64,000 bases of DNA from Hyphococcus aureus (GTDB taxonomy: Bacteria > Pseudomonadota > Alphaproteobacteria > Caulobacterales > Parvularculaceae). Location: contig NZ_JBHRSH010000002.1 in assembly GCF_042643165.1 (NCBI RefSeq), forward strand, positions 372,001-436,000. The letters are read 5' to 3'. Under the pieces are notes generated by a model. It worked only from the letters and a program-made list of their open reading frames with translations. It ran no database searches and had not been told where the DNA came from. Positions 7,120-14,224 of the stretch are shown here, piece after piece; the stretch's first letter is position 1, and every line of letters begins with the position of its first letter. The translations under genes and the position numbers were made by a program.

Positions 7120-9063
7120 TTACCCAGCGAAAATCGCATCAATCCGGCGCTGTGCGATGGGGTGATAGCCGGCGCGCGCGCGCTCATAAACGGCGACCGC
7201 CCACTCGCGGCGGCCATTATCCACCAGCGTCTGATAAAGCGGATAAATGAACTTGCCGCGCCCGACCCGCATCAGGAAATCGTCGAGCGGTTCAAAAGCC
7301 GGTTCGTAACCGGCCTTGATCGCCGTCTGGTACCAGACATTGGCGATCTCCGCATTTTGTGACGTGGACAGCGAGAAGCGCCCATCCAGCGCCGCCAGTT
7401 GTTCCACCGATATATTGTCCGGCAGGCTGCGAATGAAATGCAGCCATTCATGGGTGGTCCAGGCGCTTGTTTCAAAACCGTCTACGTCGCCAGCGCCGAG
7501 CCACGCATTCATCTGCGCCGTCACCTTGTCGAAAGCGTCCGATTGCGGGTCTTCAATCGTGTCGGGGAAACCGGGCTCATAGACCCATGCGTTGATTTCA
7601 GCCTGACTGACCGCTTCCGGGTGATCCGCCCACAGATTATCTTCAAAATAAGTGAGGAAATCTTCCGTGGTGATGGACTGGAACGCGAAGTGATCGAAAT
7701 AATCTTTCAGAAATGCGTCGAAAGTTTCGCGCCCGAAGCGGTTCTCCAGAAACTTCAGAAAGAACATGCCGCCCACATAGGAGACGTCAGAAAAAGCATC
7801 GTCAGGATGGCCGAGATCGGTCGGCATTTTCAGCGCCGTCAACTCGGGCCGCGCGGCCCCTGCGACATCTTCCATCAGCGACTTCTTGTCGAGGGAGCGC
7901 TCCATGACAGCGCGTTCCTCGCCATAAAGCGCTTCCATGGTGCGGTTCTCGACATAGCTCGTGAAGCCTTCATTGAGCCAGGCGTCGCGCCAGTTGGAAT
8001 TTGTGACAAGATTGCCCGACCATGAATGCGCGAGCTCATGAGCGACCACATTGGTCAGGCTCTTGTCGCCGGCGATCAGCGTCGGCGTCATGAAGGAAAG
8101 TCGCGGATTTTCCATGCCCCCGAATGGAAAGCTCGGCGGCAAGACGATCTGATCGTAACGCCCCCAGCGAAAAGGCCCGTAAAAGGCTTCAATCGCCTCT
8201 TCCATCATTGGCGTGTCTTCGAACTCCGCCGCTGAGGCGTCGAGAATATAGTCCTCCGCATAGACGCCCATATGATCGTTGATCGCCTTGAATTCGATGT
8301 CGCCGACGGCGAGCGCCAACAGATAAGACGGGATCGGCTGGGACATGCGGAAGGAATAATCGCCGTCGCGGTCGCCATCCTCGTCCTGACGCGCGCTCAT
8401 GACGGCGATCAGCTCCGGCGGCGTGGTCAGATGCGCATCATAGGTGATGCGCACGGCGGGCGTGTCCTGCAACGGGATCATAGTGCGCGCATAAAGCGGC
8501 TGGAACTGGGTGAAGAGGTAAGGATGTTGCTTGCCGGCCGTCTGCTCCGGCGACAGCCACTGAATGCCTTCTGCGTCCGGGCTTGTCTCATACGCAACAC
8601 GCACCTGATCGGCGCCGTCGGGCAAGGTAATCGCAAAGCGCGACCCCATGACTTCGTCATCAGGGCCCATCGTGTAACCGGCGGTGATCCAGTCGCCGCC
8701 AACATGCGCCTCGACCATTTCGATCTTCAGGTCATTGGCGTCGAGCACCAGCGTGTCGACGTCATTTTTCTCTCGCTCGAAATCGAGCGTCGCCGAACCG
8801 GAAATCACTTTTGTGTCGAAATCGATATTGAGATCGAGGTCAACATGGGTGACGCGAATGTCGTTGTAGTTCGAATAAGTGAATTTATCGGCGGCGTCTT
8901 CCGGCGTTGCGGCGCGCCAGACGGCCTCGGCTTCCTCGCCGGGCTCGCTCGAACTTGCATCGTCTTCGATATAGGTCGTTTCCCCGTCGGTTTCGCCGCC
9001 TCTGGAACAGGCCGCAAGGACGGCGAAAGAGGCTGAAATCAAGAGAAAACGGGAGAAAACCAT
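7120..9063 (-). CDS. M1 family zinc aminopeptidase, lipoprotein
   Basis: 647 residues. The N terminus is a lipoprotein signal with lipobox LAAC (C19), so it is anchored in the cell envelope. The exopeptidase motif GGMEN (315-319) and the zinc site HELAH (342-346) with E365 in NEGF are intact. The segment FQPLYARTMIPLQD resembles the leukotriene A4 hydrolase branch. It should remove N-terminal residues from peptides in the periplasm. The start at 9063 is chosen because AAGGA lies about 9 nt upstream and the lipoprotein signal begins there; a longer frame exists. Confidence 0.93.
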   Translation of the reverse strand: MVFSRFLLISASFAVLAACSRGGETDGETTYIEDDASSSEPGEEAEAVWRAATPEDAADKFTYSNYNDIRVTHVDLDLNIDFDTKVISGSATLDFEREKNDVDTLVLDANDLKIEMVEAHVGGDWITAGYTMGPDDEVMGSRFAITLPDGADQVRVAYETSPDAEGIQWLSPEQTAGKQHPYLFTQFQPLYARTMIPLQDTPAVRITYDAHLTTPPELIAVMSARQDEDGDRDGDYSFRMSQPIPSYLLALAVGDIEFKAINDHMGVYAEDYILDASAAEFEDTPMMEEAIEAFYGPFRWGRYDQIVLPPSFPFGGMENPRLSFMTPTLIAGDKSLTNVVAHELAHSWSGNLVTNSNWRDAWLNEGFTSYVENRTMEALYGEERAVMERSLDKKSLMEDVAGAARPELTALKMPTDLGHPDDAFSDVSYVGGMFFLKFLENRFGRETFDAFLKDYFDHFAFQSITTEDFLTYFEDNLWADHPEAVSQAEINAWVYEPGFPDTIEDPQSDAFDKVTAQMNAWLGAGDVDGFETSAWTTHEWLHFIRSLPDNISVEQLAALDGRFSLSTSQNAEIANVWYQTAIKAGYEPAFEPLDDFLMRVGRGKFIYPLYQTLVDNGRREWAVAVYERARAGYHPIAQRRIDAIFAG

Positions 9064-9212
9064 GGGGGAAGGTCCTTCAGAGACTGAACTTGCGCGGACC
9101 CTACCGGGGCGGCGGAAAGGGGGCAAGCGCCCTACTCCGCGGCGGTTTCGCCAATGCGGGTAAATCAGGGTTTTCCCATTATGGACGCGAAACTTCTTGA
9201 GAGCGCAATCGC

Positions 9213-9812
9213 TTACTGACCGGGCGGAACACAGCCGCCCCGGGCGACAGCGTTACTGAGATCATTGCCAAAACATTGCGGGCCGAAGCCGGGGGTGTTC
9301 TGAAAGGCTTCAATCTTCCAGCTGTTTTCCTGCTTGGCGAGCACAACTATCGGTTTGGAAACCGCCGGCGTTTCGGGGCGCGTCTCTTCGGCGGGATAAA
9401 CCCAGCCGTCCAGATGTGCGATCGCGATGTCGTCAGCGATCTGGCGAACAGCAACAATTTCCAGATCGAAAACGGTTCCCGCGTAAAAGCCATCCCAGAG
9501 ATCCTGATGACCGTATCCGATCGCATCGGCGCCATGCAGGCGGTAGCCAAACCAGACCATGAAATCTGCGTCATCCGTAAACTGCGCGGCCCAAGCATTT
9601 CCGTCGGCGTTTTTCCAGGCGGTTTCGAGATTGGATATGACGCCGGCAATATCAGCGCGCATATTAGAATCTGCCAAACTTGAATCATGCATGAGAGGCT
9701 TCGTGTCTACACTGGCCTCAATATTTCTCGAACATGCTTCCCAAATAGTTACGGACAATAAAATGAGCAGAACTGATTTTGTGGATATAAATAGCTTCTC
9801 TGCATTTTGCAT
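9213..9812 (-). CDS. SnoaL/DUF4440-like exported protein
   Basis: 199 residues from the ATG at 9812; a TTG 30 bp further upstream is possible and neither has a clear SD. A hydrophobic segment (about 12-26) ends in WEAC, a poor lipobox, so it may be anchored or cleaved. The rest is a SgcJ/EcaC-type NTF2 fold (TAWKNADGNAWAAQFTDDAD near its start, AHLDGWVYPAEE later). The role is unknown. Codon use is more AT-rich than the neighbours. Confidence 0.75.
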   Translation of the reverse strand: MQNAEKLFISTKSVLLILLSVTIWEACSRNIEASVDTKPLMHDSSLADSNMRADIAGVISNLETAWKNADGNAWAAQFTDDADFMVWFGYRLHGADAIGYGHQDLWDGFYAGTVFDLEIVAVRQIADDIAIAHLDGWVYPAEETRPETPAVSKPIVVLAKQENSWKIEAFQNTPGFGPQCFGNDLSNAVARGGCVPPGQ

Positions 9813-9860
9813 TGTGCAATCAATGCCGGAAACTTCACTCAAAAAAACTTAAAATTCCGG

Positions 9861-10655
9861 TTATGAGTTGACCATAACACGTTCTATATTTTTTGAAATT
9901 TCTGGGATTATGCGCTCACTAAGGCCAACAAAGAAAGACATGGCGAGCAAAGTATAAGGTGTTGTCACCAAAGACCCCATCATTAGATTCGCCTTCACGA
10001 GAAGAGCTAAGCCGATCGCAATAACGCCACCAATAAATGGTCGCGTTGCTCCCTGCACTATTACCCACACGCTCCCTGATGAAGAAAAAGGCCAGACTTC
10101 ACGGCTTCTTTGCAGCAGGGAAAGCATGGACCCAAGCGCCCCCATGCCAATATATTGAGAATATTCGCTTAGTAAGGGGTCTGAGCAATAGCGATATGTC
10201 AGAAAACAACCAAAGACGAGGATAAAAGAAAGCCCCGCGCCTGCTAACGCATACAACACGGGGGCTTTTATGATTTCCTGTAGCTGACGCTTAATGTCGG
10301 AAAAGTGCATATCAATGTTGTCTGGGTCTCCATCATCCAACGCCAGATAAAGAGACTTTCCGACTTGATCGTAATAAGGTCTGCGAAACTCTTTCGGAAC
10401 ATTCTTCTTTATTCGCGTTAATAACGCATCGAAGTTACTGACGGCAGGCAGCAGCTTCGGCGGAAGGTTTCCGGCATCCGCATGATATTTCCATCGCAAG
10501 TGATCATGGTCCGTAACATAGGATGCGGCTCGAACGCTTTGACCGAGTATCTCTTTGACGATATGACCGGCGCCGTCTGAGTGACCAACCACTAGCTTTG
10601 AAGTCGGCGGAACAGATTTCCTTTTGCCCTTCAGCGCATCGTAAGTAGAGTCCAT
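9861..10655 (-). CDS. Hypothetical membrane protein
   Basis: 264 residues. The N-terminal half is soluble and charged. The C-terminal half has four hydrophobic segments (about 140-160, 173-190, 206-228 and 235-250), with the motifs GALGSMLSLLQRS, RPFIGGVIAIGL and FFVGLSERIIPEI. I know this GxxGxxxSxLxR ... RPxIG ... GxSER pattern from uncharacterised bacterial membrane proteins, without a function. The start at 10655 has GGGGA 7 nt upstream. The gene lies on an AT-rich patch (9.2-10.75 kb), suggesting transfer. Confidence 0.75.
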   Translation of the reverse strand: MDSTYDALKGKRKSVPPTSKLVVGHSDGAGHIVKEILGQSVRAASYVTDHDHLRWKYHADAGNLPPKLLPAVSNFDALLTRIKKNVPKEFRRPYYDQVGKSLYLALDDGDPDNIDMHFSDIKRQLQEIIKAPVLYALAGAGLSFILVFGCFLTYRYCSDPLLSEYSQYIGMGALGSMLSLLQRSREVWPFSSSGSVWVIVQGATRPFIGGVIAIGLALLVKANLMMGSLVTTPYTLLAMSFFVGLSERIIPEISKNIERVMVNS

Positions 10656-10779
10656 CACAAATTCCCCAATTATTACAATTAAAGAAAATCTTATTGTAAG
10701 ACAATAGATTTGTGATGCGGGCGTAAGTCTATTTAAGTGTACTAGTTTAGGGGCAGTCCCCTTGGAGATGAATAGTTTC

Positions 10780-11013
10780 CTACTCCTTCGCCTCAGTCTC
10801 CAGCGCCAGCGCATGAAGTTCGCCACCCATGCGGCCTTTCAATGCTCTGTAGACCAACTGGTGCTGCTGAACACGAGACTTGCCGTTGAAGGCGGCGGAG
10901 ACGATGCGGGCGCGCCAGTGATCATTGTCGCCGGCGAGATCTTCCAGTTCGATCTCCGCGTCGGGCAGCGCCTCGAGGATGAGTTTCTTGATATCGTCGC
11001 CAGCCATGGGCAT
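10780..11013 (-). CDS. Possible independent BolA start inside purL-bolA
   Basis: An in-frame ATG at 11013 (MPMAGDD) is preceded by a near-ideal Shine-Dalgarno AAAGGAGG (11022-11029) with 8-nt spacing. This would give a free 77-residue BolA identical to the fusion tail. The site looks like the preserved start of an ancestral stand-alone bolA whose upstream purL stop was lost. The motif is seen directly; that both products are made is inferred. Confidence 0.55.
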   Translation of the reverse strand: MPMAGDDIKKLILEALPDAEIELEDLAGDNDHWRARIVSAAFNGKSRVQQHQLVYRALKGRMGGELHALALETEAKE

Positions 11014-13521
11014 GGGGTCAGCCTCCTTTGCGGCCGCCTTCATGTAATCAGGCAGCGCAGATTCAAAAATATCAGACAAATCAAGGAGCGACAGCGCGTC
11101 CTTGTTATCCAGCAACAGATCGGGCCCACCGAAACGGCCGATTTTCGACGCCTGAACGCCGGCCATCGCGGCCTTCAAGAGGAGGGTGTCAGCAGCGGCG
11201 GGCGCCGCGGCGACGAGATAGCGGCCCTGATCCTCGCCGAACCAGAAGGCGGCCTTGCGCGCTTTCACCGGCGTCGTCAGGTTGAGACCGCGTCCGGCGG
11301 CGAGCGCCATTTCCGCAGCCGCCACAATGATGCCGCCATCGGCGACATCGTGACAGGCGGTGACGAGGCCTTCATCAATCAGCTTACGGATTAACTCGCC
11401 AGTCTTGCGCTCCAGCGCGAGATCAACGGGCGGCGGCGCGCCCTCCGTCTGATCGAACAGCTCGCGCATATATAAAGACTGGCCAAGCCAGCCGCGCGTG
11501 ACGCCAATGGCGATCAGTTCCTCACCGGCTTCGGCGCCGCCAACACGCACCGCCTTGGTGAGGTCTTCCAGCACGCCAACACCGCCAATGGCCGGGGTCG
11601 GCGGGATCGCGGCGCCATTGGTTTCATTATAGAGCGAGACATTGCCGGAGATCACCGGATAGCTGAGCGCTTCGCACGCCTCCGCCATGCCTTCGATAGC
11701 GCCGACAAACTGCGCCATAATTTCCGGGCGTTCGGGATTGCCGAAATTGAGGCAGTTGGTGATCGCCAGCGGCGAGGCGCCGGTTGCGCAAATATTGCGA
11801 TAGGTCTCTGCAACCGCCTGTTTGCCGCCCTCATGGGGATCGGCCTTTACATAGCGCGGCGTGACGTCGGTGGTGATGGCGAGCGCGCGATTGGTGTCAT
11901 GAATGCGCACCAGCGCAGCATCGCCCCCGGGCAGGATAATCGTATCGCCCATGACGGTGTGGTCATATTGCTCCCAGATCCAGCGGCGCGAGCACAGATC
12001 GGGCGTGCCCATCAGCTTCGCCAGCGCCGTCAGCATGGTGTCTCCGCCCGGCGCATCGGCGAGCGACAATTGCTCCTCGCGCTGCTCGACTTCGGTGGTC
12101 TCTACGACGCCGCTATTGGCGAGATTGCGCGCTGCTTCTTCAAAGCCAGAGAAGCTGACACCTTCCGGTTTTGAGCGGGCGTATATCCGCGCCTCACCCG
12201 GCGTCACCGTCATACCAACGGCGTCGACAAGATCGCCATCGGAGAGCCGGTCCGCGATCAGCGCTTCCGCAATCACGCGCATCTCCTCTTCGGACTTGCC
12301 GGGACTGCGCAAAATCGCCTGCGCCTCGCGATAGGAAACGGTCGGGTCGGCCAGCGGCGCCGGTTTCGGCTGCGGCTCATAAGGCCGGTCGTAATTCGGC
12401 GCATCGTCCGCAAGCGGCGGCACCGGCATATCGGCGACGGTCGCGCCCTGATGTTTGATAACAAGGCGGCCAGAGTCGGTCGTGACGCCGATGACGGCGA
12501 AATCAACGCCCCATTTTTCAAAGATCGCCCGCGCCGCATCTTCCCGGCCCGGCTTCAACACCATGAGCATGCGTTCCTGGGACTCCGAGAGCATCATTTC
12601 ATAGGCGGTCATGTTTTCTTCGCGCTGGGGCACATGGTCGAGGTCCAGCTCAAAACCGCCGCCGCCTTTCGCCGCCATTTCGACGGAGGAAGAGGTCAGG
12701 CCCGCCGCGCCCATATCCTGAATGGCGATGATCGCGTCCGACGCCATCAGCTCCAAACAGGCTTCAAGCAGGAGTTTCTCCGTGAACGGATCGCCCACCT
12801 GTACTGTGGGACGTTTTTCCTCGGACGCATCGTCAAATTCCGCGGACGCCATGGTTGCGCCGTGAATGCCATCGCGGCCGGTCTTTGAGCCCACATAAAC
12901 GACCGGGTTCCCGGCGCCGCGCGCGGCGGAATAAAAGATTTTTGCTTTCTCGGCGACGCCCACGGTCATGGCGTTGACCAGAATGTTGCCGTTGTAGCCG
13001 GGGTCGAAATTTGTCTCACCGCCGACGGTCGGCACGCCCATGCAATTGCCATAGCCGCCAATGCCGGAGACGACGCCGCCAACCAGGTGGCGCGTCTTTG
13101 AATTAGACCACTCGCCAAAGCGCAGGGCGTTCATATTCGCGACGGGCCGCGCACCCATGGTGAAGACGTCGCGCATGATGCCGCCGACGCCTGTCGCCGC
13201 CCCCTGATAGGGTTCGATGAAACTCGGATGGTTGTGGCTCTCCATCTTGAAGATGGCGGCGAGCGGAACCCCGTCCTTGTCGGTCCCGATGTCGATGACG
13301 CCGGCATTCTCGCCGGGCCCACAGATCACCCACGGCGCCGAGGTCGGCAGTTTCTTCAGATGCCGCCGTGAGGATTTGTAGGAGCAGTGCTCAGACCACA
13401 TGACCGAGAAAATCCCGAGTTCCACCAGATTGGGCTCGCGGCCCATATGCGTCTTGATGCGCTCATATTCTTCTGGCTTTAGGCCATGCTCGGCTACGAT
13501 TTCCGGGGTGATCGCGGTCAT
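10780..13521 (-). CDS. purL: PurL (FGAM synthase) fused to a C-terminal BolA domain
   Basis: 913 residues. Residues 1-390 and about 496-826 are the small bacterial PurL (SEHCSYKSS, FKMESHNHPS, VGGETNFDPG, CSRRWIWEQYD, SGNVSLYNE), which makes FGAM from FGAR, ATP and ammonia supplied by PurQ/PurS. Residues 837-913 are a whole BolA protein (HQLVYRALKG, ELHALALE), a [2Fe-2S]/glutaredoxin partner. No stop separates them. Many alphaproteobacteria have bolA as a separate gene just after purL. About 100 residues at 391-495 do not fit PurL as I know it. The start at 13521 has AGGA upstream; a longer frame lacks support. Confidence 0.93.
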   Translation of the reverse strand: MTAITPEIVAEHGLKPEEYERIKTHMGREPNLVELGIFSVMWSEHCSYKSSRRHLKKLPTSAPWVICGPGENAGVIDIGTDKDGVPLAAIFKMESHNHPSFIEPYQGAATGVGGIMRDVFTMGARPVANMNALRFGEWSNSKTRHLVGGVVSGIGGYGNCMGVPTVGGETNFDPGYNGNILVNAMTVGVAEKAKIFYSAARGAGNPVVYVGSKTGRDGIHGATMASAEFDDASEEKRPTVQVGDPFTEKLLLEACLELMASDAIIAIQDMGAAGLTSSSVEMAAKGGGGFELDLDHVPQREENMTAYEMMLSESQERMLMVLKPGREDAARAIFEKWGVDFAVIGVTTDSGRLVIKHQGATVADMPVPPLADDAPNYDRPYEPQPKPAPLADPTVSYREAQAILRSPGKSEEEMRVIAEALIADRLSDGDLVDAVGMTVTPGEARIYARSKPEGVSFSGFEEAARNLANSGVVETTEVEQREEQLSLADAPGGDTMLTALAKLMGTPDLCSRRWIWEQYDHTVMGDTIILPGGDAALVRIHDTNRALAITTDVTPRYVKADPHEGGKQAVAETYRNICATGASPLAITNCLNFGNPERPEIMAQFVGAIEGMAEACEALSYPVISGNVSLYNETNGAAIPPTPAIGGVGVLEDLTKAVRVGGAEAGEELIAIGVTRGWLGQSLYMRELFDQTEGAPPPVDLALERKTGELIRKLIDEGLVTACHDVADGGIIVAAAEMALAAGRGLNLTTPVKARKAAFWFGEDQGRYLVAAAPAAADTLLLKAAMAGVQASKIGRFGGPDLLLDNKDALSLLDLSDIFESALPDYMKAAAKEADPMPMAGDDIKKLILEALPDAEIELEDLAGDNDHWRARIVSAAFNGKSRVQQHQLVYRALKGRMGGELHALALETEAKE

Positions 13522-13714
13522 AAAGGGTCCTGGGGCGTTCCTGCTGCCTTTGGCCGTTTCCATAGGCCGGTTGGGCCGCGCGCGCAAATGCTCTCGGGGC
13601 TAGTCCCGCCTGGTTTTTCAGCGCCTGGGCCGGAAGCCGTAAACGTCCAGAAACAGGACAGCCTTTCAGGGGCGGGCGCGGGAACTAAAGAAACAGCGCC
13701 CATGTTCGCTCAGC

Positions 13715-14224
13715 ATGGATCACCCTGACCTCACACTGAAAGTTCTCACCCTCGCCGCCTTTGCCGCGATTCTCGCTGCTTGCGGCGACAGGGATGATGC
13801 GCTCAAGGCGGAAATTGAGCCCGCGCCGGAAGTCACGCCTGCGGCGGCGGAGACTGTGGATGGCGCGTGGTTTTATAAGGACAGCAATGGCTATCCTTGG
13901 GCAGGCTTCGGTCCGCCGCGCAGCGAAGCGCTGTTTGTGGTCGCCTGCCGTGAGGGGCAGGTCGTCTTTCAGCACGCCGCTCGCGACACGCACACCCTGT
14001 CGATCGAGATTGCCGAGGGGAAACAGGAGGTCGCCATGACCCCCAACGGCGCCGGCCTGCCCATGAGCGAAGGCGCCCTGCCCGCGAACGATCCGTTCAT
14101 TCACCTTCTGGCGGAGTCTCACAGCCCGATACGGGTGGTGGTGGAAGGCGCCGAGATGACGATGCCGTCGGATTCATCTTACCGGCTTGTGGTCAACGCC
14201 TGTATCGACGGCGTCGCGGACTAA
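13715..14224 (+). CDS. Hypothetical lipoprotein
   Basis: 169 residues with a lipoprotein signal ending ILAAC (C23), then an Asp/Glu/Ala-Pro-rich linker and a small domain beginning WFYKDSNGYPWAGFGPP. No catalytic motif or known family is recognised. It is probably an envelope lipoprotein. There is no strong SD before this ATG. Its end overlaps the convergent histidine kinase by 4 nt. It is transcribed away from purL across a 193-bp spacer. Confidence 0.7.
   Translation: MDHPDLTLKVLTLAAFAAILAACGDRDDALKAEIEPAPEVTPAAAETVDGAWFYKDSNGYPWAGFGPPRSEALFVVACREGQVVFQHAARDTHTLSIEIAEGKQEVAMTPNGAGLPMSEGALPANDPFIHLLAESHSPIRVVVEGAEMTMPSDSSYRLVVNACIDGVAD

Noticed and set aside
7399..8025. Long plus-strand frames opposite the M1 peptidase gene
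   Set aside because: They are antisense to motif-bearing peptidase sequence and look like codon-bias shadows.
10900..11060. Frameshift or lost stop as an assembly error at the purL-bolA junction
   Set aside because: The frame is continuous through both domains, with a plausible linker (KAAAKEAD) and no homopolymer nearby, so I treat the fusion as real, subject to checking reads.
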